In this document: one piece after another, positions 1 to 5,859 of the stretch | Layout: each line of letters begins with the position of its first letter | How positions within the stretch are numbered: the stretch's first letter is position 1 | Source: Angelakisella sp. | GTDB taxonomy: Bacteria > Bacillota > Clostridia > Oscillospirales > Ruminococcaceae | NCBI GenBank assembly: GCA_022795575.1 | Contig: JAAWGY010000068.1 | Span: forward strand, 1-9,890 | DNA length: 9,890 nucleotides | Direction of reading: 5' to 3' | The notes under the pieces: model-generated | Database searches by the model: none | What the model was told of the DNA's origin: nothing | The model's input: only the letters and a program-made list of their open reading frames with translations | Translations under genes and position numbers: made by a program

Positions 1-357
1 GCGCAGGAATACTGTGTGTATTTCAAGATTTTTTGGCAAAGGCAGGCGGAAAATTTGCCGTCAAGATGCGTGCGGCGGCTATTGGTACAGCTTCTGAAGT
101 TCAAGTTCAGCGGGGAAACTGTCCGGGTGACGGTGGATACTATCATCCAGCGTGGCTTTTTCATGGATGCTGGCCCGGTGGAGGATGTAATCCCGGATTC
201 CAAGGATGTGGTCTTTTATGCGGTAACAATGGAGAAGAGAAAGACCGATGACGCATACCTTGTAACCGGAAACACAAAGCATTTTCCAAAGGTTCCTTTT
301 GTAGTGACACCAAGAGAAATGCTGGAGATTATCAATGCGGGCAATGTCCAGGGCTGA
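1..357 (+). pseudogene. PIN-family toxin (COG1569-like), C-terminal part only; probably decayed or truncated
   Basis: From about position 106 to the stop, this frame reads like the C-terminal half of a type II toxin-antitoxin PIN ribonuclease of the 'putative toxin, PIN family' group. It has a KFKFS segment, then DTIIQRG, FYAVTMEKRKTDDAYLVTGN, KHFP and VTPREMLEII. These cover the late acidic residue and TGN strand of the fold. The N-terminal DTNV-type strand with the first catalytic aspartate is absent. The frame stays open to the window edge, and a GTG at 16 could start it, but residues before KFKFS do not resemble a PIN domain. A neighbouring frame (about 34-105) has weak PIN-like wording, which suggests a frameshift or small deletion. 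No antitoxin gene lies downstream. Base composition is clearly more AT-rich than the later genes, consistent with transfer. An intact gene with an unusual N-terminus beyond the edge is possible. Confidence 0.55.
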
Positions 358-380
358 AAAACGCTTGATGGGTCCAAACA

Positions 381-416
381 GCGTGGCAGGAGGAAAACCG
401 CCTGCCGCGCGTTTTT
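381..416 (+). terminator. Rho-independent terminator after the PIN gene
   Basis: A 13-bp stem (381-393 with 398-410) contains one G-T pair and one A-G mismatch and closes on an AAAA loop. It is followed by a run of five T (412-416). It lies 23 bases after the PIN stop codon and directly before the next promoter, so it separates the two transcription units. Confidence 0.88.
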
Positions 417-419
417 CTG

Positions 420-448
420 TTGAAAAGCGGCGGCCGGCCCGGTATAAT
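420..448 (+). promoter_or_regulatory. Sigma-A promoter for the metallophosphoesterase gene
   Basis: TTGAAA (420-425) and a perfect TATAAT (443-448) are separated by exactly 17 bases. The -35 box overlaps the end of the preceding terminator's T-rich tail. Transcription would start near 455, giving a leader of roughly 48 bases with a small GCCCC/GGGGC hairpin (464-482) before the ribosome site. Confidence 0.85.
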
Positions 449-502
449 GGTAAGGAAAACGCTGCCCCGCCTGCGGGAGGGGCGAGGAAAGGAGGCTGTG
501 CC

Positions 503-1189
503 ATGTCGGTTTACGCCATCGGGGACCTGCACCTGGCCATAGGCAGCCCGGAGAAGACGATGGAGGTCTTCCGGGGGTGGCAGGATTACCAGCGGCGCAT
601 CGAGGAAAACTGGCGGGCATTGGTCCGCCCGGAGGACACGGTGGTGCTGGCGGGGGATATCTCCTGGGCGATGCGCCTTGCCGATGCCGGGCCGGACCTC
701 CGCTTTTTGGACAGCCTGCCGGGCCGCAAGCTGCTGATGAAGGGCAACCACGACTATTGGTGGACCACCCGCAGCAAGATGGAGCATTTTTTTGCGGCGG
801 AGGGTTTAACCACCCTGTTTGTCCTCCATAATAACTCGGTGGAGGCCGAGGGCGTCTGGCTCTGCGGCAGCCGGGGCTGGCTCTTTGAGGGCAGCGAAGG
901 GTACGACCCCCTGGTGGTGGCCCGGGAGGAGGGGCGCATCCGCCGCTCCCTGGAGGCGGCGCCGCCGGACGGGGAAAAGCTGCTGTTCCTCCACTACCCC
1001 CCCCTCTACAGCGGCCAGGAGCTGCCGGAGTTCTTTGCCGCCATGGCGGACTGCGGGGTGGCGGAGTGCTACTACGCCCACCTCCACAGCAGCGGGGCGG
1101 CGTCGGCCTTCCAGGGGGAGCATCGGGGGGTGTCCCTGCGGCTGGTCTCCGCCGATTTTCTTAAATTTACCCCCCTGCGCATCCGATAG
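503..1189 (+). CDS. Metallophosphoesterase (calcineurin-like phosphohydrolase, COG1768-type)
   Basis: A 228-residue predicted cytoplasmic phosphohydrolase with the two-metal calcineurin-like fold. All blocks are visible: GDLH at 7-10 (D8, H10), GDISW at 51-55 (D52), GNHDYWW at 81-87 (N82, H83, D84), HYPP at 164-167 and AHLH at 192-195 (H193, H195). The overall wording, with DISWAM and GNHDYWW, matches the clostridial COG1768 group, whose physiological substrate is not known. The usual glycine before the last His-x-His is alanine here. The ATG at 503 is chosen because AGGAAAGGAGG (485-495) lies just before it and a strong promoter ends at 448. A longer in-frame start at 335 would read through the preceding terminator and promoter and is not credible. 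No signal peptide or membrane segment is seen. It appears to be a single-gene transcription unit. Confidence 0.9.
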   Translation: MSVYAIGDLHLAIGSPEKTMEVFRGWQDYQRRIEENWRALVRPEDTVVLAGDISWAMRLADAGPDLRFLDSLPGRKLLMKGNHDYWWTTRSKMEHFFAAEGLTTLFVLHNNSVEAEGVWLCGSRGWLFEGSEGYDPLVVAREEGRIRRSLEAAPPDGEKLLFLHYPPLYSGQELPEFFAAMADCGVAECYYAHLHSSGAASAFQGEHRGVSLRLVSADFLKFTPLRIR

Positions 1190-1204
1190 TTTACAGTTTG
1201 CCTA

Positions 1205-1233
1205 TAGATTTCTGTCCCGGGCTGTGCTATAAT
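1205..1233 (+). promoter_or_regulatory. Upstream tig promoter candidate (extended -10)
   Basis: TGCTATAAT (1225-1233) is a perfect extended -10 box. The -35 position with a 17-base spacer holds only TAGATT (1205-1210, 3 of 6 matches), which is usual for extended -10 promoters. Its transcript would begin near 1240 and carry a leader of about 200 bases before tig, including the poly-T/poly-A hairpin. Confidence 0.6.
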
Positions 1234-1255
1234 ACCCCCGCCGGGGAAAAACGCT

Positions 1256-1276
1256 GCTTTTTTTCGCAAAAAAAGC
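1256..1276 (+). repeat. Perfect poly-T/poly-A inverted repeat in the tig leader
   Basis: GCTTTTTTT (1256-1264) and AAAAAAAGC (1268-1276) form a perfect 9-bp hairpin with a CGC loop. It stands between the two tig promoter candidates. It is not a standard terminator because no T-run follows the stem. It may be a decayed terminator for the phosphoesterase gene or a leader structure for the upstream promoter's transcript. Confidence 0.6.
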
Positions 1277-1297
1277 GGGGAAAATTTTGCTCCCGTC

Positions 1298-1326
1298 TGG
1301 AGTTTCCCGGGAGTTTGTGATATAAT
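1298..1326 (+). promoter_or_regulatory. Downstream tig promoter candidate (extended -10)
   Basis: TGATATAAT (1318-1326) is a second perfect extended -10 box. A weak -35 match TGGAGT (1298-1303) sits 17 bases upstream. The transcript would start near 1333 and give a leader of about 105 bases. It lies 93 bases after the first -10 box, so tig probably has two tandem promoters. Confidence 0.7.
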
Positions 1327-1355
1327 GGGTTGAGATTTGCGCCGGAGGGCCGGCC

Positions 1356-1387
1356 GCGGCCTGCTTTCCCCCCGGGAAGGGGACCGC
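1356..1387 (+). other. GC-rich hairpin in the tig 5' leader
   Basis: GCGG (1356-1359) can pair with CCGC (1384-1387), and inside it CTTTCCC (1364-1370) pairs with GGGAAGG (1374-1380) over a CCC loop, with one G-T pair. A second small hairpin (1399-1406 with 1411-1418, AAAA loop) lies just before the tig ribosome site. These could affect leader folding or translation. I recognise no known riboswitch family. Confidence 0.4.
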
Positions 1388-1437
1388 CAACAAGAAAAAG
1401 TCAGAGAAAATTCTGATTAACATCTGGAGGAAGTAAC

Positions 1438-2841
1438 ATGAAACTGCTGAGGACCGACAAGATCGAAACCAACCTTTACGAGCTGGAGATCCGCGTGGAG
1501 GGCGGCGAGTTCAAGGAGGGCATGGACCGCTCCTATCAGAAGAACGTCAAGAAGCTCTCCATCCCCGGCTTCCGCAAGGGCAAGGCCCCCCGGGCCATGG
1601 TGATGAAGATGGTGGGCGAGGAGTACTTCTACGAGGACGCCGTCAACATGACCTATTCCGACGCCTACGACGAGGCCCTGAAGGAGGCCGGCCTGGAGCC
1701 GGTGGACCGGGCCGACGTGGAGCTCAAGGAGGTAAACGGCGAGGGCTACACCTTTGTGGCCAAGGTCACGGTCCGCCCCGAGGTTACGCTGGGCGACTAC
1801 AAGGGCCTGGAGGGGGTGCGCCCCTACAGCGCCGTGGAGGACGGGGAGGTCCAGGGGGAGCTGGACCGGATGGCCGACCGCAACAGCCGCCTGATCGACG
1901 TGGACGACCGCCCCGCCGCCGAGGGGGACACCACCGAGATCGACTTTGAGGGCTTTTTGGACGGGGTGCCCTTCCCCGGCGGCAAGGGGGAGAAGTACAC
2001 CCTGGTGCTGGGCTCCCACCAGTTTATCCCCGGCTTTGAGGAGCAGGTAGCCGGCCACTCCGCCGGCGAGGAGTTCGAGATTACCGTCACCTTCCCGGAG
2101 GAGTACCACGAGGAGACCCTCAAGGGCAAGGACGCCACCTTTAAGGTAAAGCTCCTGGGCATCAAGAAGAAGGAGATCCCCGCCCTGGACGACGAGTTTG
2201 CCAAGGACGTCAGCGAGTTTGACACCCTGGAGGAGCTGAAGGCCGACCTGACCAAGAAGCTCCAGGAGCGCAAGACCGCCGCCGCCGAGGAGAAGCTGGA
2301 GAACGCCCTGGTGGACGCCGCCGCGGCCAACGCCCAGATGGAGATCCCCCAGGTGATGATCGACCGCAAGATCAACGAGATGGTCCAGGACTTCGATTAC
2401 CGGCTCCAGAGCCAGGGGCTGAACCTGCCCACCTACCTCCAGTACGCCGGTATGGATATGGCCGCCTTCCGGGAGGGCTTCGCGCCCCAGGCGGAGCAGC
2501 AGGTTCGGGTGAGCCTCACCCTGGAGGCCATCGCCAAGGCGGAAAACCTGGAGGCCGAGGAGGAGGCCATCGAGGCGGAGTACCAGAAGATGGCAGACGC
2601 CTACGGCATCGAGGTCGACAAGGTCCGGGGCGTGGTGGCCCAGGAGAACATCGCCCTGAACCTGCGCCTCAACAAGGCCATCGACCTTATCAAGACCACC
2701 GCCAAAGTCACCGACGCACCCAAGGAGGAGGCCGCGGAGGCCCCCAAGGAGGAGGCGCCCAAGGAGAAGGCTCCCCGCAAGCGCCGCACCACCAAGGCCA
2801 AGGCGGAGGAGGCCGCGGAGGAGTCCAAGGACGCCGAGTAA
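1438..2841 (+). CDS. tig: Trigger factor, ribosome-associated chaperone and peptidyl-prolyl isomerase
   Basis: Trigger factor binds the ribosomal exit tunnel and shields nascent chains. The 467 residues show the N-terminal ribosome-binding domain with its signature GFRKGKAP (44-51). A FKBP-type prolyl isomerase domain follows at about 160-245 (GDTTEIDFEGFLDG, FIPGFEEQVAGH). The helical C-terminal domain starts near LDDEFAKDVSEF (about 250). From about residue 427 there is a low-complexity tail of Ala, Pro, Lys and Glu with repeated APKEEA units and a basic APRKRR patch. This makes the protein longer than the roughly 425-430 residues of Bacillus and Escherichia coli. The ATG is 7 bases after GGAGG (1426-1430). 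It is followed by clpP after 82 bases and probably leads the tig-clpP-clpX operon, served by the two promoter candidates in the preceding gap. Confidence 0.97.
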   Translation: MKLLRTDKIETNLYELEIRVEGGEFKEGMDRSYQKNVKKLSIPGFRKGKAPRAMVMKMVGEEYFYEDAVNMTYSDAYDEALKEAGLEPVDRADVELKEVNGEGYTFVAKVTVRPEVTLGDYKGLEGVRPYSAVEDGEVQGELDRMADRNSRLIDVDDRPAAEGDTTEIDFEGFLDGVPFPGGKGEKYTLVLGSHQFIPGFEEQVAGHSAGEEFEITVTFPEEYHEETLKGKDATFKVKLLGIKKKEIPALDDEFAKDVSEFDTLEELKADLTKKLQERKTAAAEEKLENALVDAAAANAQMEIPQVMIDRKINEMVQDFDYRLQSQGLNLPTYLQYAGMDMAAFREGFAPQAEQQVRVSLTLEAIAKAENLEAEEEAIEAEYQKMADAYGIEVDKVRGVVAQENIALNLRLNKAIDLIKTTAKVTDAPKEEAAEAPKEEAPKEKAPRKRRTTKAKAEEAAEESKDAE

Positions 2842-2844
2842 CCG

Positions 2845-2902
2845 CTGATACAGCCTGTTTGCGACGGGAAGCCGCTGTTTTCAGTCGTGCCCCTTCCGGC
2901 AC
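2845..2902 (+). other. Paired hairpins in the tig-clpP gap
   Basis: First hairpin: CTGA and ACAGC (2845-2854) pair with GCTGT and TCAG (2874-2884), broken by a small internal loop, with TTTT after the inner arm. Second hairpin: GTGCC (2887-2891) pairs with GGCAC (2898-2902). Neither has a proper T-run, so they look like an inefficient terminator, a processing site or a translation modulator rather than a full stop. I see no promoter in this gap. Confidence 0.4.
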
Positions 2903-2923
2903 AGAATCATGGAGGTTTTAAGG

Positions 2924-3517
2924 ATGAGTTTAGTTCCAATGGTAATCGAGCAGACCAACCGGGGAGAGCGCTCCTATGACATCTTTTCCCGCCTGCTCAA
3001 CGACCGCATCATCATGCTCTGCGAGGATGTCAACGATACCACCGCGGGGCTGGTGGTGGCCCAAATGCTCTACCTGGAGGGGCAGGACCCGGAAAAGGAC
3101 ATCAACTTTTACATCAACAGCCCCGGCGGCTCCATTTCGTCGGGGATGGCCATCTACGACACCATGCAGTTTGTCAAGTGCGACGTAGCCACCACCTGCA
3201 TCGGCATGGCGGCCTCCATGGGGGCGTTTCTCCTCTCCTCCGGGGCCAAGGGCAAGCGCTTTGCCCTGCCCAACAGCGAGATTATGATCCACCAGCCCCT
3301 TGTCAGCGGCGGCGGCATCCAGGGACAGGTAACAGACATCAGGCTCCGGTCCGAATGGCTCCAGCGCACCAAGGACAAGATGAACCGGCTGCTGGCGGAG
3401 AACACCGGAAAATCCCTGGAGCAGGTGCAGCAGGATACCGAGCGGGATAACTTTATGACCGCCGAGGAGGCGCTGGCCTACGGCCTGGTGGATAAGATCA
3501 TCGCCCACCACGAATAG
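2924..3517 (+). CDS. clpP: ATP-dependent Clp protease proteolytic subunit
   Basis: ClpP is the serine peptidase that forms a barrel of two heptameric rings and degrades proteins fed to it by ClpX or another Clp ATPase. The 197 residues contain the whole family pattern. S98 is in GMAASMGAF, H123 in MIHQPL and D171 in DTERDNF, forming the catalytic triad. The oligomer and substrate-groove stretch INSPGGS lies at 64-70. The N-terminus MSLVPMVIEQTNRGERSYDI is that of typical Gram-positive ClpP. I chose ATG 2924 rather than the in-frame ATG 2909, because GGAGG (2911-2915) lies 8 bases before 2924 and inside the longer reading, and family members begin at this point. clpX follows after 28 bases. 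I see no CtsR or CIRCE operator upstream. Confidence 0.97.
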   Translation: MSLVPMVIEQTNRGERSYDIFSRLLNDRIIMLCEDVNDTTAGLVVAQMLYLEGQDPEKDINFYINSPGGSISSGMAIYDTMQFVKCDVATTCIGMAASMGAFLLSSGAKGKRFALPNSEIMIHQPLVSGGGIQGQVTDIRLRSEWLQRTKDKMNRLLAENTGKSLEQVQQDTERDNFMTAEEALAYGLVDKIIAHHE

Positions 3518-3545
3518 GAAACGGGCAGGAGGGAGTTGGTAGACC

Positions 3546-4865
3546 ATGGCCAACAATGACGACAACCGCAAGCAGCTGCGCTGCTCCTTTTGCGGCAAGC
3601 CCCAGGACAGGGTGCAGCGGATGATTGCCGGGCCGGGGGTTTGCATCTGCAACGAGTGCGTGGAGCTCTGCCAGGCGGTGTTAGACGACGAGCCGGCGGC
3701 CTCCCAGCGCCGCCCGGTCCGCGAGGAGATCGACATCTCCATCCCCCGCCCCGGGGAGATTAAGCGGTTTTTGGACGAGTACGTGGTGGGACAGGACGCC
3801 GCCAAAAGGGCCCTTTCGGTGGCGGTGTACAACCACTATAAACGCATTTATTTTGGCAGCGACGGGGATGTGGAGCTGCAAAAGAGCAACATTATGCTGC
3901 TGGGCCCCACCGGCGTGGGCAAAACGCTGCTGGCCCAGTCCCTGGCGCGGATTTTGGGGGTGCCCTTCGCCATCGCCGACGCCACCACCCTCACCGAGGC
4001 GGGGTACGTGGGCGAGGACGTGGAGAACATCCTGCTGCGCCTCATCCAGGCGGCGGACTTTGACATCGACCGGGCGGAAAAGGGCATCATCTACATCGAC
4101 GAGCTGGACAAAATCTCCCGCAAGTCGGAGAACCCCTCCATCACCCGGGACGTCAGCGGCGAAGGGGTGCAGCAGGCGCTGCTGAAGATCCTGGAGGGGA
4201 CCGTCTCCAACGTCCCCCCCACCGGCGGGCGCAAGCACCCCCAGCAGGAGTTTATCCAGATTGATACCAGCAACATCCTCTTTATCTGCGGCGGCGCCTT
4301 TGAGGGGCTGGAGGCCATCATCGAAAAGCGCACCGACAACTCCTCCCTGGGCTTTGGGGGCCAGCTGCGGGAATCCAAGGAGGTCCGCAGCCAGAAGCTC
4401 TTAAAGCAGGTGGTGCCCCACGACCTGGTCCGCTTCGGCCTGATCCCGGAGCTGGTGGGCCGTATCCCGGTGATCTCCACCCTGGATCCCCTGGACGAGG
4501 AGGCCCTGATCAAAATCCTGGTGGAGCCCAAAAACTCCATGGTCAAGCAGTACCAAAAGCTCTTTGAGCTGGACGGGGTGGAGATCACCTTTACCCCCGA
4601 GGCGCTGAAGGCGGTGGCCCAAAAGGCCATCCAGCGCAAAACCGGCGCCCGGGGCCTCCGGGGCATTATGGAGGGGGTGCTGGGGGAGATCATGTTCGAG
4701 ACACCCTCCGACCCCACCATCGACCGCATCCTTATCACCGAGGACTGCGTGGAGGGCAAGGGCAAGCCGGAGTACCACCACAATCCCGCCAAAAAGCCGG
4801 TGCGCCTTACCCTCAGCCAATCGGCCAACACCGCCCCCCGCCAGCGCAGGGGTTCTGTCTCATAA
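3546..4865 (+). CDS. clpX: ATP-dependent Clp protease ATP-binding subunit ClpX
   Basis: ClpX is the hexameric AAA+ unfoldase that recognises tagged or native substrates and threads them into ClpP. The 439-residue protein starts with a zinc-binding domain (C13, C16, C35, C38; C-x2-C-x18-C-x2-C). The Walker A motif GPTGVGKT is at 120-127, pore loop GYVG at 153-156, and Walker B IIYIDELDK at 181-189. The RKH loop is at 229-231, an LGF tripeptide at 268-270 serves as the ClpP-docking loop, R306 in ELVGRIPV is the likely arginine finger, and GARG at 367-370 is sensor 2. Length is normal for the family. AGGAGG (3527-3532) lies 13 bases before the ATG, slightly far, but the protein start is typical. 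It is cotranscribed with clpP, and a hairpin follows. Confidence 0.97.
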   Translation: MANNDDNRKQLRCSFCGKPQDRVQRMIAGPGVCICNECVELCQAVLDDEPAASQRRPVREEIDISIPRPGEIKRFLDEYVVGQDAAKRALSVAVYNHYKRIYFGSDGDVELQKSNIMLLGPTGVGKTLLAQSLARILGVPFAIADATTLTEAGYVGEDVENILLRLIQAADFDIDRAEKGIIYIDELDKISRKSENPSITRDVSGEGVQQALLKILEGTVSNVPPTGGRKHPQQEFIQIDTSNILFICGGAFEGLEAIIEKRTDNSSLGFGGQLRESKEVRSQKLLKQVVPHDLVRFGLIPELVGRIPVISTLDPLDEEALIKILVEPKNSMVKQYQKLFELDGVEITFTPEALKAVAQKAIQRKTGARGLRGIMEGVLGEIMFETPSDPTIDRILITEDCVEGKGKPEYHHNPAKKPVRLTLSQSANTAPRQRRGSVS

Positions 4866-4873
4866 GCAAACCG

Positions 4874-4905
4874 CTACCTCCGTATACGCTGCGGAGGTAG
4901 TATTC
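4874..4905 (+). terminator. Hairpin after clpX, probable weak terminator
   Basis: CTACCTCCG (4874-4882) and CGGAGGTAG (4892-4900) form a perfect 9-bp stem with a 9-base loop, starting 8 bases after the clpX stop. Only a weak T-tail (TATTCAT) follows. It may let a fraction of transcripts through to the next three genes, for which I see no separate promoter. The 3' arm also contains GGAGG. Confidence 0.55.
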
Positions 4906-4927
4906 ATAAAAGGAAAGGAGCATCCCC

Positions 4928-5164
4928 GTGAGCCAGTCAGGGAATTACCGGCGGAGCGCCGGGGAGGACTACCTCCGGCGCTTCCCGAAGCTGCGCAAGT
5001 GGATCCAAGAGTGCCCCGCCTGCCACCGGATCGGCTACCGCCCCGACCTGCCGGAGCGGCTGGGGGCGGACATGAAGGCCCAAAGCCTCCGCCGGTATTT
5101 CCGGCCCATGGAGACCGACGAGAGGGGCTTTTGCATGACCTGCTCCCGGCTGCAAAAAAGATAG
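4928..5164 (+). CDS. Small four-cysteine (zinc-ribbon-like) protein of unknown function
   Basis: A 78-residue basic protein I do not recognise. Two Cys-x2-Cys knuckles are visible, CPAC at 29-32 and CMTC at 69-72, separated by 36 residues, which suggests a single tetrahedral zinc site. The region between is rich in Arg, Leu and Pro. The N-terminal 28 residues are charged and contain several aromatic residues (Y7, Y15, F19, W25). The start is GTG at 4928, supported by GGAAAGGAG (4912-4920) 7 bases upstream; no earlier start is possible without running into the clpX hairpin. Its stop codon overlaps the ribosome site of the next gene, so the two are probably translated together. The cysteine pattern could mean nucleic-acid or protein binding, but that is inference. 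Confidence 0.75.
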   Translation: MSQSGNYRRSAGEDYLRRFPKLRKWIQECPACHRIGYRPDLPERLGADMKAQSLRRYFRPMETDERGFCMTCSRLQKR

Positions 5165-5175
5165 GAGGCGACCGT

Positions 5176-5835
5176 ATGGCAGGGTATATCGTCTATTGGC
5201 CCCAGGACCGGGTGAAGGAACTGCAAAAGGCAGGGGATACCGGCCCCATTAAAGTGGTGCTGGGAAGTATCCATGCCCGGATGCCCACCATCGTGTCGGT
5301 AAAGGTGGGGGACATCGTTTTTCCCGTCACCCTGATCAAGAAGAGGCTGTGTGTGCTGGCCCGCCTGCCGGTGGAGCGCCGGGAACCGGCCCTAAATTAC
5401 CTCATCCGGGAGCTGGGGCAAGCCCATGGCGCCCTGCTGCCGGAGGGCACCGCGCTGGAAAACAGCATTAACGGCAACAGCCGCTATTGGAGCAACATTG
5501 GCGGAAAATACAGCTACCGGCAGCAAAAGGAGCTGCCGGAGGGGACCACCGTAATCACCCTGGCCCAGCAGGTGGAAAAGCCCCACCAAAAGCACCAGGA
5601 GCCCTTTAACTGCTGCTCCCAGTGGGCGGTATCGGGGGAGGGCGGCTCCGCCATCCGGCCCCGGCCGGTGCCGGAGGAGCTGGTGCCGGCGCTGCGCTTT
5701 GGCCACCCCAAAAGCAAGGAGCGCCCCCTTTCGGTGAACCAAAAGGGGGATGTCCTGGCCACCAGCCTGACTGCCACCCGGCGGATGAGCCCCGAGACGC
5801 TGGCCGTCTTTGAGGCGCTGTTCCGGGAGGATTGA
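5176..5835 (+). CDS. Uncharacterised 219-aa protein, possibly with an N-terminal PUA/EVE-like barrel
   Basis: I cannot assign this 219-residue soluble protein to a named family. The first 70 residues are beta-strand-rich and read YIVYWPQDRVKEL, then PIKVVLGS, a VKVGDIVFPV strand and LCVLARLPV. A 'Gly-Asp-x-x-x-Pro-Val' turn like this is reminiscent of PUA, EVE or ASCH barrels, which bind modified bases or RNA, but this is a weak structural guess. The middle (95-150) is polar and includes NCCSQW at 145-150. The C-terminal part (160-219) has RPRPVPEELVPALRFG and a final helix. No signal peptide or membrane segment is visible. ATG 5176 is supported by TAGGAGG (5162-5168) with a 7-base spacing; this site overlaps the previous gene's stop. 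A longer reading from 4999 overlaps that gene in another frame and is rejected. Another accessory gene starts 24 bases later. Confidence 0.8.
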   Translation: MAGYIVYWPQDRVKELQKAGDTGPIKVVLGSIHARMPTIVSVKVGDIVFPVTLIKKRLCVLARLPVERREPALNYLIRELGQAHGALLPEGTALENSINGNSRYWSNIGGKYSYRQQKELPEGTTVITLAQQVEKPHQKHQEPFNCCSQWAVSGEGGSAIRPRPVPEELVPALRFGHPKSKERPLSVNQKGDVLATSLTATRRMSPETLAVFEALFRED

Positions 5836-5859
5836 CAACAGAGAAGGGGGGAGCACGTG

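Noticed and set aside
335..502. N-terminal extension of the phosphoesterase from ATG 335
   Set aside because: It would run through the PIN stop region, the terminator and the promoter. The GDLH block starts right after ATG 503, which has its own strong ribosome site.
1198..1233. TTGCCT at 1198-1203 as the -35 box for TATAAT at 1228
   Set aside because: The spacer would be 24 bases, far too long. The extended -10 TGCTATAAT explains the promoter better.
432..1355. GGCCGGCC palindromes in both promoter regions (432-439 and 1348-1355)
   Set aside because: The positions relative to the promoters differ (inside the spacer versus downstream), and such palindromes are expected in GC-rich DNA.
3801..4370. 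ClpX docking loop is LGF rather than IGF
   Set aside because: LGF fits the known [LIV]-G-[FL] consensus of ClpP-binding ATPases, so it is not unusual.
4999..5175. N-terminal extension of the 219-aa protein
   Set aside because: It is a Pro/Gly-rich shadow of the four-cysteine gene in another frame, and ATG 5176 has a well-placed ribosome site.
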